Assembly: GCF_014647655.1 (NCBI RefSeq)
Contig: NZ_BMPP01000004.1
Span: forward strand, 186,001 to 250,000
Length of the DNA stretch: 64,000 nucleotides
Direction of reading: 5' to 3'
Source: Deinococcus malanensis
Lineage (GTDB): Bacteria > Deinococcota > Deinococci > Deinococcales > Deinococcaceae
This document shows, piece by piece, positions 21,375 through 33,727 of this stretch. The notes below the pieces were generated by a model that saw nothing but the letters and a program-made list of their open reading frames with translations, was not told where the DNA came from and searched no databases. Each line of letters begins with the position of its first letter. Position 1 is the stretch's first letter. Position numbers and translations under genes: made by a program.

Positions 21375-22787
21375 TTACACCAGGCGAGCCACTCCGTCCC
21401 TGATCTGGTGTGGCTCGAGATGACCAAAGGCCATGAGTACCGCCTGCGACCTTCCCGTAGCACCCGCAGGAGACATGGCGACCCCCCGCCCGGCAGCATG
21501 CGCCAGTACCTCGCCGGCAGTCACATCCTGTGGGAGGCAGACATACACATGAAGACCAGCGCGTGCGGGCGTGATCTGCCACGTGGGGAACGCTGAATCC
21601 AGAGCGTCAACCAGGACCGTATGTCGGTGGCGCAGCGTCTGGCGGGCCCTGCGCAGATGCCGCGAATAGGCGCCGGATGCCAGAATGTCTCCCAGGGCCA
21701 GCGCGTCCAGTACCCCCGGTACGCGGTCGGTCAGGGGGCGGGTGCCTGCCAGCACACGGGTGACAGCCTCCGGCGCCACCAGAAATCCACTCCGCGTCAC
21801 CGGTGCCAGACTCTTGCTAAAGCTCCCCAGCAGCAGTACCCGGTCCGGCAGGAGCCCCTGCATCACAGTTGGCGGGCGTCCAGTGTGGTGCAGATCGGCA
21901 GCGTAATCATCTTCCAGAATGAACGCCCCCGTCTGCTCCGCCCAGTCTATGACCGCCCTTTGCCGGGAAAACGGCAGGGTCACGGTGGTGGGGTACTGAC
22001 ACCCGGGTGTGATGTAGAGCAGGGTGGCCTGCCCAGGCAGAGCGACGGGATCCAGGCCCTGGGCATCTACCGGTACGTCGACCACCTGGGCCCCGGTCGC
22101 GGCCAGCGCTGCCCAGGCTCCCGGGTAGGTCGGCGCCTCGATGGCTGAGCTCCGGCCGGGCTCCAGAAACACCCGGGCCAGCGCGTCCAGCGCCGACTGG
22201 GTACCGCCGGTCAGCATGATCATGTCGGGGGTCACCCGCGCACCCCGCTCAGCATTCAGGTACGCCGCCAGCGCGCGGCGCGTGTCCAGTGGGCCCAGGG
22301 GGTCGCGCAGCACCTGCGCGTCGGCACTGCCATGCCCCGCCCGGCGGGCCAGGGCCTGCGTCCAGGCAGCCTCCGGGTAGAGCTCAGGCACCGGTTGACC
22401 CACCCGGAAGTCCACCACATAGTCGCCTCCCACATCCTGTTCCTGACCAGCCAGGGCGCGGGTCGCCCAGGCACTCAGGGGCAGGGTGGGAGGATGCCGG
22501 ACCGGGCTGACGGGCTGCAGGGCGGCACTCACCCGTGTTCCGCTGCGGCCCTGGGCCGTGACGTAGCCTTCCGCCTGCAGCTGATCCAGGGCATCGACCA
22601 GGGTGTTGCGCGACACCCCGAGTCCAGCTGCCAGCACACGGTGGCCCGGCAGACGGCTGCCTTCGGGCCAGTATCCCTGGGTCACCGCCTGACGCAGACT
22701 GCGGGCGACCCGAGCGTGAAGGGTTTCTCCGGTCTGTGCAGGCAGCAGTTCCGGGATATTCAGCGCTCGAACTCGCGCTCCAGCCAT
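21375..22787 (-). CDS. MocR/PdxR-type GntR regulator with aminotransferase domain
   Basis: A 470-residue fusion of a GntR winged helix and a fold-type I aminotransferase domain. The first 80 residues carry [22 protein letters not shown] and [20 protein letters not shown]. The second part has [22 protein letters not shown] and LEDDYAADL, and the PLP-binding lysine region [18 protein letters not shown] near residue 320. Such regulators use PLP or an external aldimine as effector and control vitamin B6, GABA or amino acid genes. No obvious target is adjacent; the upstream small gene overlaps it by 28 bases and is probably co-transcribed. Confidence 0.9.
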   Translation of the reverse strand: MAGARVRALNIPELLPAQTGETLHARVARSLRQAVTQGYWPEGSRLPGHRVLAAGLGVSRNTLVDALDQLQAEGYVTAQGRSGTRVSAALQPVSPVRHPPTLPLSAWATRALAGQEQDVGGDYVVDFRVGQPVPELYPEAAWTQALARRAGHGSADAQVLRDPLGPLDTRRALAAYLNAERGARVTPDMIMLTGGTQSALDALARVFLEPGRSSAIEAPTYPGAWAALAATGAQVVDVPVDAQGLDPVALPGQATLLYITPGCQYPTTVTLPFSRQRAVIDWAEQTGAFILEDDYAADLHHTGRPPTVMQGLLPDRVLLLGSFSKSLAPVTRSGFLVAPEAVTRVLAGTRPLTDRVPGVLDALALGDILASGAYSRHLRRARQTLRHRHTVLVDALDSAFPTWQITPARAGLHVYVCLPQDVTAGEVLAHAAGRGVAMSPAGATGRSQAVLMAFGHLEPHQIRDGVARLV

Positions 22788-23071
22788 GCCGGGTCGCCAC
22801 CCTCCTGCCTGAGCGCCTCCCCTGCCAGGCGCAGATACAGTGCTCGCGCTTCCTCGGCCTGCGCAGGGGTCAGCCCGTGCGACTCCGGATCAGCGAGCAG
22901 CTGCCGGATCAGCGGATACACCGGTACACCGGCATGAAGCTGGCCGTTGATGGTGACGTCCTCCGGCCAGCTCAGAAGATAGTCGAGCGCGAAGGGTCCC
23001 GGCTCCAGCACACAGCCACCTGGATACGGAATACGTCGTGGACCACGGAAGGTCACTGCGGGGGTCGCCAT
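22760..23071 (-). CDS. Hypothetical protein, 103 residues
   Basis: No family recognised. The product starts [19 protein letters not shown] and ends in a helical, charged segment ([20 protein letters not shown]). A longer in-frame start at 23269 would run through the leuB terminator and into leuB, so ATG 23071 is preferred. Its last 28 bases overlap the MocR gene, suggesting coupled expression. Composition and length are plausible for a real gene, but support is only the open frame and its position. Confidence 0.55.
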   Translation of the reverse strand: MATPAVTFRGPRRIPYPGGCVLEPGPFALDYLLSWPEDVTINGQLHAGVPVYPLIRQLLADPESHGLTPAQAEEARALYLRLAGEALRQEGGDPAWLEREFER

Positions 23072-23134
23072 GCCAACAGAATGACGTACCGGGGCCACGG
23101 GCAGTGGGCAAGCGGGCACCAACGCCTGACCCTC

Positions 23135-23173
23135 AAGAAAAAGAACAGGCGGATTCCGGTCCCGGAGTCCGCC
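23135..23173 (-). terminator. Terminator of the leuC-leuD-leuB operon
   Basis: GGCGGA (23148-23153) pairs with TCCGCC (23168-23173), with an inner TCCGG/CCGGA stem. On the minus strand it is followed by TGTTCTTTTTCTT. Confidence 0.88.
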
Positions 23174-23189
23174 CGCCAAAGGTGGAAGT

Positions 23190-24245
23190 TCAGCCCACTG
23201 CCGGGGTGCCCATCGCGTCCAGGACAGTCCGCGTAAACGTCCGTGTATCTGCCCGTCCGCCCAGGTCACGGGTGGGGTGCTCGCGCAGGGCCAGGGCTAC
23301 GGCCCGGTCCACGACATTCGCGGCGTCGCCCCGCTGCAGGCCATGGCGCAGCATCATGCCGACGCTCATGATGGCCGCGGCCGGGTTGGCGATTCCCTGG
23401 CCAGAAATATCAGGGGCACTGCCGTGGATCGGTTCGAAGAGTCCTGTTCCATCCCCCAGGGACGCACTGGGCATCAGACCCAGGCTGCCGGGAATGACAG
23501 CCGCGAGATCCGACAGAATGTCCCCAAACAGATTTTCCGTGACGATGACGTCGTAGCGGCCCGGATTGGCCACGATCAGCATGGCGACACTGTCCACGTA
23601 TTCATGGTTGAGGTGAATGCTGCGGTACTCGCGGTCACGCAGGGCCTGGACGTCGCGGCGCCACAGCTCGGAAACCTCCAGCACGTTGGCCTTGTCCACA
23701 CTGGTCACGCGCCCCTTGCGCTGCTCGGCCGCCCAGAAGGCCACCTTGGCCACGCGTTCCACCTCGGCGGTGGTGTAGCGCATGGTGTTGTAGGCAGTGT
23801 CGCCTTCAATCTTGCGGTCCCCGTCGAAGTAAATGCCCCCGAGCAGTTCACGCACGATCAGGATGTCCACGCCACGGGCCAGTTCGGGCTTGAGGGGACT
23901 CAGGTGTTCCAGCCCTGGCTGAACCCGGACCGGGCGCAGATTGGCATAACAGCCCAGCATCTTGCGTAGGGCCAGCAGACCGGACTCGGGACGCAGGTGA
24001 CGGGGCAGAGTGTTCCAGGGGCTGTTGTGCGCGCCACCTACAGTGCCCAGCAGCGCTGCGTCGGCATCCTCCAGGGCATCACGGGTCCGCTGCGGCAGGG
24101 GATCGCCATATGTGTCGTAGGCGCCTCCGCCAATGGCGTGCTCCTCGATGGTGACGTCCGGCGCCACCTCGCGCAGAACTTCCACCGCAGCTGCAGTTAC
24201 TTCCGGGCCGATTCCATCTCCGGGCAGCGTCACGATCTTAGGCAT
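23190..24245 (-). CDS. leuB: 3-isopropylmalate dehydrogenase
   Basis: Third step of leucine synthesis: NAD-dependent oxidative decarboxylation of 3-isopropylmalate. The 351-residue product begins [16 protein letters not shown] and carries [10 protein letters not shown], the substrate region [23 protein letters not shown] and the signature [27 protein letters not shown]. The start is ATG 24245, seven bases from GGAG; the ATG at 24251 is too close to that site. Its start overlaps the leuD stop by eight bases. It is the last gene of the operon. Confidence 0.96.
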   Translation of the reverse strand: MPKIVTLPGDGIGPEVTAAAVEVLREVAPDVTIEEHAIGGGAYDTYGDPLPQRTRDALEDADAALLGTVGGAHNSPWNTLPRHLRPESGLLALRKMLGCYANLRPVRVQPGLEHLSPLKPELARGVDILIVRELLGGIYFDGDRKIEGDTAYNTMRYTTAEVERVAKVAFWAAEQRKGRVTSVDKANVLEVSELWRRDVQALRDREYRSIHLNHEYVDSVAMLIVANPGRYDVIVTENLFGDILSDLAAVIPGSLGLMPSASLGDGTGLFEPIHGSAPDISGQGIANPAAAIMSVGMMLRHGLQRGDAANVVDRAVALALREHPTRDLGGRADTRTFTRTVLDAMGTPAVG

Positions 24246-24777
24246 GGGCATTCTCCTTTCTGGGCTGAGTGGAGGGTGCAGAACCAGCGTCCGCCGGTGC
24301 CTGGGCGCGCATGTACTCCAGCCAGCCGCCGGCTTTCTGCACGTCCAGGGCGAACTGCGGCACCGGAACGAAGGTCAGGGTCTGGCCACTGCGCAGGTTG
24401 GTGATGGTACCGCCCTTCAGGTCCAGGTTGGCCTCGTCGCCGTCCTGGAAGGCCTCCACGATGCCCTCGCATTCCAGAGCCAGGAAACCGTTGTTGATGG
24501 AGTTGCGGTAGTAGATTCTGGCAAAGTTGGGGGCAATCACGGCGCCCACCCCCGCGCCGCGCAGGGCCCACACGGCATGCTCCCGGCTGGAGCCGCAACC
24601 GAAGTCTGCCCCTGCCACGATGATGTCGCCCGGCTGGACCCGCTTGGCGAAGTCGCGGTCGTAGTCCTCCATGGCGTAGGGGGCCAGTTCGGCCTCGATG
24701 TCCGAGGTCAGGTGACGGGCAGGAATGATCTCGTCGGTATTGATGTGATCGCGGGCAAACACGTGCACTCTGGGCAT
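24238..24777 (-). CDS. leuD: 3-isopropylmalate dehydratase small subunit
   Basis: Small, swivelling subunit of the isomerase that converts 2- to 3-isopropylmalate in leucine synthesis. The 179-residue sequence shows [14 protein letters not shown] at the N-terminus and [13 protein letters not shown], the conserved substrate-recognition loop. The last 20 residues are an unconserved tail. It pairs with LeuC, encoded upstream but separated from it by a 419-residue hypothetical gene. ATG 24777 follows AAGGAGCCCT. The lysine-pathway homologue (homoaconitase small subunit) is possible in this phylum; the neighbouring leuB and the Leu-codon leader favour leucine. Confidence 0.92.
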   Translation of the reverse strand: MPRVHVFARDHINTDEIIPARHLTSDIEAELAPYAMEDYDRDFAKRVQPGDIIVAGADFGCGSSREHAVWALRGAGVGAVIAPNFARIYYRNSINNGFLALECEGIVEAFQDGDEANLDLKGGTITNLRSGQTLTFVPVPQFALDVQKAGGWLEYMRAQAPADAGSAPSTQPRKENAHA

Positions 24778-24792
24778 AGGGCTCCTTGGGGC

Positions 24793-26052
24793 TTAGTTGG
24801 CGGCGTTTCCGGCTGCGAAGGGCCGGAGTTCTTCGGGGATTTCCTCGTCGTACAGGTCGCGCCACTGGGTGCCGTCGAAGGTGATTTCCGATTCCATGAA
24901 GGTCTGGGCCAGCGGGTCCGGGTCGCTGAGGGCATCAAGGGGAATGTCGAGGCGCACCGCCAGCGGCACGGGTAGGGCAGCATCCTCAGGGATGGTGAGC
25001 TCGTGGTCGAAGGTGGAGCGCAGCAGCTCACTGGTCCAGGCGGCCCAGGAATCCTGGTTTCCCGCTCCGGTGGATTCACGCAGGTCGGTGCGCAGGTGCT
25101 CGGCGTGCTCGTCGGGAATGGCCCCATCTTCCCATTCCACATGGCCGTCGGCATGCACCGTAACCGAGGCGGTTTCCACATCGAAGAACTGGGCCAGCTC
25201 AGGATGAAGTTCATCTTCCTGCCCCTCCCCGTCCGGATCGCCGTAAGGATGCCACAGCTCTCCGTCCAGCGAGTAGGTCGACTTTTCGGTGTTGGGATGG
25301 AACTCAACATTGCCGTGTGTGGCAAAGGCCAGGCTGAGCGGTGAGTGCAGCGGCGCCGGCCGCCGCAGATCCAGCACGAGCCGGCGCGCGACAGGCACCG
25401 GGCCATCTTCGTCCTGCTCAAGCAGGTCATGGTGTGTACTTGACCACAGCTCCGGCGTGTCGCCGTGCCATTCGCGTGCCACTCCTTCCAGCGCCTCCAG
25501 CAGGTCATCCGGTGGTTCCGGTGTGACGTCGATCCGCCCCTCCGCCCACTGCTCGACCAGAAACGTGGCCACGAGTTCTCCCTGCAGGTTCAGGGCCGGG
25601 TGCTGCAACAGATATTCCAGGGCGCGGCGCGGGTCGGTATGGGCCGGAAAGCTGTCCCAGCGCTGGCCATCGAAAGAATGCCGCTGCTCGCGCAGGCGGA
25701 CGCTGCCCCCTTCGACCGGGAAGGACATGCCGGTGCCTTCGGTCGCCGCCTTCCCCAGCACCAGATCGCCGCTGAAGCGCCGCAGCGGCGGCACGGGAAT
25801 GGCCTGTACATCCTCGGCGGTCTCCAGGAACCGGTCGGGACGGCCGGCCATCACGTAGGACGTGCGGTACTCGCTGTCCCAGGCCGCGCCGTAAGGCTGT
25901 GAGACCTTGAGAGCGCCCTCGATCAGGTCGCGCAACGCGGCGTCCTGTGGCACGCGGGTAAAGGTGACGGCTCCGTCGGCGTCCATGTGCGCCTCGAAAG
26001 CGTGCACCTCGGGCATCAGGCCCAGTTGTTTGCGGCGTTTGGCTTCACCCAT
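24793..26052 (-). CDS. Hypothetical protein inserted between leuC and leuD, 419 residues
   Basis: No family recognised. The N-terminus MGEAKRRKQLGLMPEV is a short basic motif seen at the start of various small bacterial proteins of unknown role. The rest is acidic and apparently repetitive in architecture: segments such as TFTRVPQDAALRDLIEGAL, FDGQRWDSFPAHTDPRRALE and FDGTQWRDLYDEEIPEELR recur in a similar order, hinting at duplicated units. There are no cysteine clusters, membrane segments or signal peptide. It starts 36 bases after leuC and ends 15 bases before leuD, so it is inside the operon; GATACT lies seven bases before its ATG and could add an internal promoter. Confidence 0.75.
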   Translation of the reverse strand: MGEAKRRKQLGLMPEVHAFEAHMDADGAVTFTRVPQDAALRDLIEGALKVSQPYGAAWDSEYRTSYVMAGRPDRFLETAEDVQAIPVPPLRRFSGDLVLGKAATEGTGMSFPVEGGSVRLREQRHSFDGQRWDSFPAHTDPRRALEYLLQHPALNLQGELVATFLVEQWAEGRIDVTPEPPDDLLEALEGVAREWHGDTPELWSSTHHDLLEQDEDGPVPVARRLVLDLRRPAPLHSPLSLAFATHGNVEFHPNTEKSTYSLDGELWHPYGDPDGEGQEDELHPELAQFFDVETASVTVHADGHVEWEDGAIPDEHAEHLRTDLRESTGAGNQDSWAAWTSELLRSTFDHELTIPEDAALPVPLAVRLDIPLDALSDPDPLAQTFMESEITFDGTQWRDLYDEEIPEELRPFAAGNAAN

Positions 26053-26088
26053 AAGCGTCAGTATCCCAGAGTCGGCATGAGGCGCGGG

Positions 26089-27369
<1,281 letters not shown>

Positions 27370-27410
27370 ACTGGTGCACTTCCTTTCCGTGGAGAGCGGG
27401 GCGTTCAAGA

Positions 27411-27446
27411 ACGTGCCCCCGAAACCACTGGGCTTCGGGGGCACGT
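27411..27446 (-). promoter_or_regulatory. Attenuator-like hairpin upstream of leuC
   Basis: A 13-bp perfect stem pairs 27411-27423 with 27434-27446 around a ten-base loop and is followed on the minus strand by TCTTG, a weak U-rich run. It lies 42 bases before the leuC start and 20 bases after the leader-peptide stop. A GGGGGC run at the end of the leader peptide (27471-27476) can pair with the GCCCCC in this stem, offering an alternative fold. Role as a leucine attenuator is inferred. Confidence 0.6.
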
Positions 27447-27466
27447 GCAGAACGCGGGGTCAGCGC

Positions 27467-27532
27467 TCAACGCCCCCAGCGAAGAAGAAGGCCCTCCTGG
27501 GCTTTCCTTTCTGGCAACGGCGCGTTGAACAT
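27467..27532 (-). CDS. Putative leucine leader peptide, 21 codons with Leu-Leu-Leu
   Basis: A short frame starting ATG at 27532 and ending TGA at 27467-27469. Near its end are three consecutive CTT leucine codons (27482-27490), a codon otherwise uncommon in this GC-rich window, followed by Arg-Trp-Gly-Arg and stop. TACACT at 27539-27544 lies six bases before the ATG, so the transcript would begin at the start codon, with no ribosome site. Just downstream is a strong hairpin and then leuC. This is the layout of a ribosome-mediated attenuator: stalling at CTT under leucine shortage would change folding of the leader RNA. Confidence 0.6.
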   Translation of the reverse strand: MFNAPLPERKAQEGLLLRWGR

Positions 27533-27660
27533 GACGGCAGTGTAGGTTGCAGAAAACTGGTCAGGGCAGGGACGTGTAGACGGGTGGGCCAGGATGCAAT
27601 ATCCCCAATGGCGCCAGCAAATCTGCTGGAAGTGTCCGTCGTTTAACATTAGAATCCTGA

Positions 27661-30441
27661 ATGTTTATGAAGATGCTCCCTTTATCGGCTGCGACGCTTG
27701 GCCTGACCGTTCTTCTTACTGCTTGCCCCGGCCCCACCCCGACACCCGAGGTGACTCACTCGCTAACGGTTGCACTTTCGGGGGCAAGTGGCGCTCCAGT
27801 TAAAGTGACCAACACATCTACGGGCCTTCTGCTCTTTAATGACATGCTCTCTGGCAGCAAGACGTTTACGGGGCTGAAAGCCGGCAGTGTGCTTAGCGTT
27901 GAAGGAGGAGCAGTCAATAACTTTACGGCTCCTTCTGCTCAAAACGTCACACTGGATGCGGACAAAACGGTCACGCTGACCTATCAACCATTGGTGGGAA
28001 GCGCACTTAGCCAGTCCATGATAACCGGGCAGGTCACCGGCACCGATCTGGAAATGAGCAATGCTTACGTAGGCAGTGCAAAGAGTACCTTTTTCGGCAA
28101 GATTCCCTTGACACGCAATTCAATGAACTACGACCTCAGCGCCCTTGTCCCAGGGACGGAGGATCTCGTCGGAAACAGGTTCGGTCAGAACTGCACCGGC
28201 ACAAACAGCGACGCTTCCGCACGTACGCTGTATAACTCCAGACTGGCTGTTTATGGCGTTCAGGATGACCTCTTGGGCACGGTTGTGGAGAAGATTGTTG
28301 GGGGACAGGACGCCACCAGAACGAACCCGATTATCGTTCGTCTCTACTCGGACAGGGCTTTTACCTTCACCGGAACCTGCACGTATCCGGCTCAGAACGG
28401 CACCTCGATCACTGAGGCTATAAACATCTCTGTTTCAAAGGGATGGAATGCCCTGGTGTCCTCCACCACTGGGACTGCGCTGGATCTTCGCAATGTCAGC
28501 ACCGACAACCGCGTTCAGCTGGTCTTCGAGAGTGCAACTCCAAGTGTAACCGTGCTGCTTAATCCCAAGACGGTGCAGCTTACGACGGACAGCCCCGTTA
28601 CGGTTGACGCAGAAGTTGTACAGGTTGGCGGCTACACCGGCACCATTCATCTCTCCACAAATATTCCAGGGCTTACGGTCGAGCCTGCAGTTCTTACCTT
28701 GCCAGCGCTCCCTAAGCTCAGCGCACAGTCAACTTCGAACGAGCCCCACCAGGAGCGGGTCCATCAACTTGGCCTGAAGCCTCAACTGGTAGCGACCAAG
28801 CTGACGTTTCAGTACAGCGGTACGGACAACCGCACTTCCTCTTTCCAGCTGATCGTCAAGGACGCCGCGGGTAAACAGGTGGGGGCCGGAAACGGCAGTT
28901 TGGTCGTCGCTCGCCCGAGCTTCACGCTTTCCACTTCGGGCTACAATCTGCAGCTTCCCCGCAACAGCTCCCTGAAAGTTCCGGTGACGCTGAGTGCCAC
29001 ACAGAACTTCACAGGTGACGTCACGGTAAGCGCAACTGACCTTCCGGCTGGCGTGACTGTAACGCCCATCACCTTGAAGCTCAACGGCTCCGCCTACGGC
29101 GAGGTCACCCTGACGAGCGACTCGTCCGTAGCACCCGGCACCTACCCGATCACCCTGACGGCCAATGGCGGGGGCAAAAGCTCGTCGGCCAAGGTTAATC
29201 TGGTCGTGCCCAAGCCAAGTGTCAACGTCAGCGTAGGGACCTATTCTGCCTATGTTTCTCGTGAGGGAGAGGCAAGTATTTCAGTCAACGTTTCCAGCGT
29301 GAACGGCTTTGATGGAACGACCACCCTTACTCTTGCCGACCTTCCCACTGGCGTTACGGCAACTCCTGTAACCGCGCAGGTCAGTCCCACCACCAGCACG
29401 ACCGTCAAAATTCCAGTGACAGCTGCCGCAGCTGCGGTGCTCGGGACTTACACAGTTAAGGTCTCAACCCCCGACCTGTCGTCGACCAGCCACAACGCCT
29501 CGTTCCAGCTGAGTGTCATGCCCAAACGCGTCCTGGTGGGAAGCTCTGCGTCCAGCCTGACGCCGTCCGGGACTGGCGTGTGGCTGGTTACAGGAAGTGC
29601 GTACAATTCAACCACGTACAAGACCGACACCACTGTGAGCCGTTATGTCTCCGGCAAGCAGTCCGCGAGCGTTACCCTGGCGGACATGTCCTCGCCTCGT
29701 CTGCTGCCAAAAGCGGACGGTAGCGTGCTGGCCATGGGTTATTACAGTGGGACCAGTGCGTTCACCGTCAGTACCACTGGGACGGCCACTGCCACCACGC
29801 ACCCATTCTCGAGCAACGACACGATTGCTGGTGTCCCTGATACAAAAGGTCGCATCTGGTTCATCCAGCGGGCCTCCACTGGAGTGGGTGGCATGACCAC
29901 CGGGCTTGCCCACTGGGACCCGGCCACTGGCACCGTTGTTCAGGTGGACTCGGCCACCAACTATGGGTATTCCCAGAGTGGGCAGTTTGTCGTCAGCCCT
30001 GATGGGACAACCCTGCTCTTCGTTCCCTCCTACTCGGGGAGCACGAACAAAGTTGTCAAGATCAATGCTGCAGCCGGGACAATCTCCACAATCGACCTGA
30101 TCAGCTCCTACAGCTTTGCCATCGACAAGGCGGGGACCATCTGGATGACGGACTACAATCAGCTGAAGCGGCTCAATGCTGACGGCAGCATCACGACATT
30201 CACCAACCTTTCCCTTGACGGCGGCCCTCAACTTATCGGGTTCGACAGGAGTGCTTCACATATCCTCTGGGGCCGAAGCTACAGCGGGGTTGTCAAAATC
30301 GACACCACGGCCCTCTCAGCAACCAAGATCATGCTTACCGGTAATATCTCGGGAGCCGTCGCCATGGACAATGGCGGCATCAGCGTAATGACTTCCGAGT
30401 ACACGGGCCAAAGCAGTTACTACCTCTCTACTCTGGAATAA
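27661..30441 (+). CDS. Large lipoprotein with Ig-like repeats and a propeller-like C-terminus
   Basis: A 926-residue surface lipoprotein. The signal peptide ends in the lipobox LLTAC (Cys about residue 22). Residues about 30-120 form a carbohydrate- or PEGA-like sandwich; two related Ig-like repeats of about 95 residues follow (around TVSATDLPAGVTVTPITLKL and LTLADLPTGVTATPVTAQV). The last 300 residues repeat short strands with DTKGRIWFIQ and DKAGTIWMTDYNQL, like a streptogramin-lyase or NHL propeller. TAGAAT lies five bases before the ATG, so it is probably leaderless. Base composition is visibly less GC-rich than the neighbours, which may reflect acquisition. Likely roles are adhesion or binding; none is shown. 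Confidence 0.8.
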   Translation: MFMKMLPLSAATLGLTVLLTACPGPTPTPEVTHSLTVALSGASGAPVKVTNTSTGLLLFNDMLSGSKTFTGLKAGSVLSVEGGAVNNFTAPSAQNVTLDADKTVTLTYQPLVGSALSQSMITGQVTGTDLEMSNAYVGSAKSTFFGKIPLTRNSMNYDLSALVPGTEDLVGNRFGQNCTGTNSDASARTLYNSRLAVYGVQDDLLGTVVEKIVGGQDATRTNPIIVRLYSDRAFTFTGTCTYPAQNGTSITEAINISVSKGWNALVSSTTGTALDLRNVSTDNRVQLVFESATPSVTVLLNPKTVQLTTDSPVTVDAEVVQVGGYTGTIHLSTNIPGLTVEPAVLTLPALPKLSAQSTSNEPHQERVHQLGLKPQLVATKLTFQYSGTDNRTSSFQLIVKDAAGKQVGAGNGSLVVARPSFTLSTSGYNLQLPRNSSLKVPVTLSATQNFTGDVTVSATDLPAGVTVTPITLKLNGSAYGEVTLTSDSSVAPGTYPITLTANGGGKSSSAKVNLVVPKPSVNVSVGTYSAYVSREGEASISVNVSSVNGFDGTTTLTLADLPTGVTATPVTAQVSPTTSTTVKIPVTAAAAAVLGTYTVKVSTPDLSSTSHNASFQLSVMPKRVLVGSSASSLTPSGTGVWLVTGSAYNSTTYKTDTTVSRYVSGKQSASVTLADMSSPRLLPKADGSVLAMGYYSGTSAFTVSTTGTATATTHPFSSNDTIAGVPDTKGRIWFIQRASTGVGGMTTGLAHWDPATGTVVQVDSATNYGYSQSGQFVVSPDGTTLLFVPSYSGSTNKVVKINAAAGTISTIDLISSYSFAIDKAGTIWMTDYNQLKRLNADGSITTFTNLSLDGGPQLIGFDRSASHILWGRSYSGVVKIDTTALSATKIMLTGNISGAVAMDNGGISVMTSEYTGQSSYYLSTLE

Positions 30442-30454
30442 TCTTCCGCCAGCT

Positions 30455-30500
30455 AAAGCGCATTGGGGGTCACAACACCCCCGATGCGCTTTATTTATTT
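30455..30500 (+). terminator. Terminator after the large lipoprotein gene
   Basis: A 16-bp stem with one G-T pair (30455-30470 with 30477-30492) is followed by ATTTATTT. It lies 13 bases after the stop. Confidence 0.9.
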
Positions 30501-30504
30501 CCTG

Positions 30505-30912
30505 TCACTCCATTTTGATATCGAACACTGGCACAGGTGTTTTGTCACCAGCTTCGTCGGTGGAAAGCTGTGGGACAGGGTCTTGGACTGCCAAAGATGA
30601 CATGGATACGGTGGAACCAGCATCAGCCTGAGGCATCTTCGGCGGAACAATAGGTGTGCTTTCGTCAATGGGCTGGTACGGCTGTCCAGGCTTCACCCAT
30701 TTTGTGCTCAGGGTCGCCGGGGACTGTGGGACTCCCCCTGACGCAGGTGATGGAGCCGCTGAAACTGCAGCCTGCTGCGCAGCACGCAGAATGGCATTGA
30801 CTTCAGCCGTACTGAGCAGGCCCTTATGTTCCAGGGTGCTGAGAATTCCCAGCGCCAGCCTCCGGAGGTATTCGGCTTCCTGAAGGGGGTCGCGGTCGTG
30901 CGGACGGGTCAT
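30505..30912 (-). CDS. Hypothetical protein, 135 residues
   Basis: No family recognised. The first 45 residues form a helical segment (PLQEAEYLRRLALGILSTLE, HKGLLSTAEVNAILRAA) that is likely an oligomerisation or docking helix pair. The remainder is Pro/Ser/Ala-rich and probably disordered, ending PVPVFDIKME. The start is ATG 30912, with TACCCT six bases upstream on the minus strand (30919-30924), the leaderless layout. It sits between a terminator and the divergent sdh operon. Confidence 0.7.
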   Translation of the reverse strand: MTRPHDRDPLQEAEYLRRLALGILSTLEHKGLLSTAEVNAILRAAQQAAVSAAPSPASGGVPQSPATLSTKWVKPGQPYQPIDESTPIVPPKMPQADAGSTVSMSSLAVQDPVPQLSTDEAGDKTPVPVFDIKME

Positions 30913-31165
30913 GGCATCAGGGTAGCGCTCCAACCCTGAGAAGAGAGCAGGGCAGGACACCTGCCCGTGGCGCGGAGGCTGACTTGAGCGTATGCTGCCC
31001 GTTCGGGTAACACGTCTGAACAGGGTTGGTGCACGGCGGCCAGACCATCATGGGTGTTATTCTTAAGAAGTCTGAAAAGGTGGCGTGAACACTCACCCAC
31101 ACGGTAACGCGCCGGTCATCCCTCGTGGGGCGGCGTGACGGGCATGAGACGTTCAGGAGGACTTT

Positions 31166-31524
<359 letters not shown>

Positions 31525-31525
<1 letters not shown>

Positions 31526-31902
31526 TGATCCGCGCGCGGACCTTCACGGACGCCCGTCAGCAGTCACACAGCAATGCTGAGCTGAACTGGTGGATCTTCA
31601 TGCGGGTCAGCGGGCTGATCCTGGTGTTCCTGGTGCTGGGGCATATCTACATGACCTTTATCCAGGTCAGCGAATCGGACGCCACCTTCGACGCGGTGGT
31701 GGCCAAGCTCAGCAACCCTGCCTGGAAGTTCTACGACTGGATGATTCTGTTTCTGTCCCTGCTGCACGGTGCAAACGGCGCACGGTACTCGATTGAGGAC
31801 TACATCCGTTCGCGTCCGAACCGTGCGTGGGTCAAGACCATTTTCTACACGGTCATCGCGGTGGTGTTCGCATTCGGCACGATCGGCCTGATCTCCATTT
31901 GA
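31525..31902 (+). CDS. sdhD: Succinate dehydrogenase membrane anchor subunit SdhD
   Basis: Second membrane anchor of complex II, 125 residues with three hydrophobic helices. Recognisable points are NAELNWWIFMRVSGLILVFL, the histidine in LVLGHIYMTF likely to ligate heme, and LLHGANGARYSIEDYI, where quinone-site residues fall. It starts on the last base of the sdhC stop and ends 31 bases before sdhA. Confidence 0.9.
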
Positions 31903-31933
31903 CGCGTGGCGTTTTTCCTAAAGGACTTTAAAT

Positions 31934-33685
<1,752 letters not shown>

Positions 33686-33727
33686 GAAAGATCAGTCGTC
33701 ATCAGGTCTTTCCCGAAAGGACGCTTC

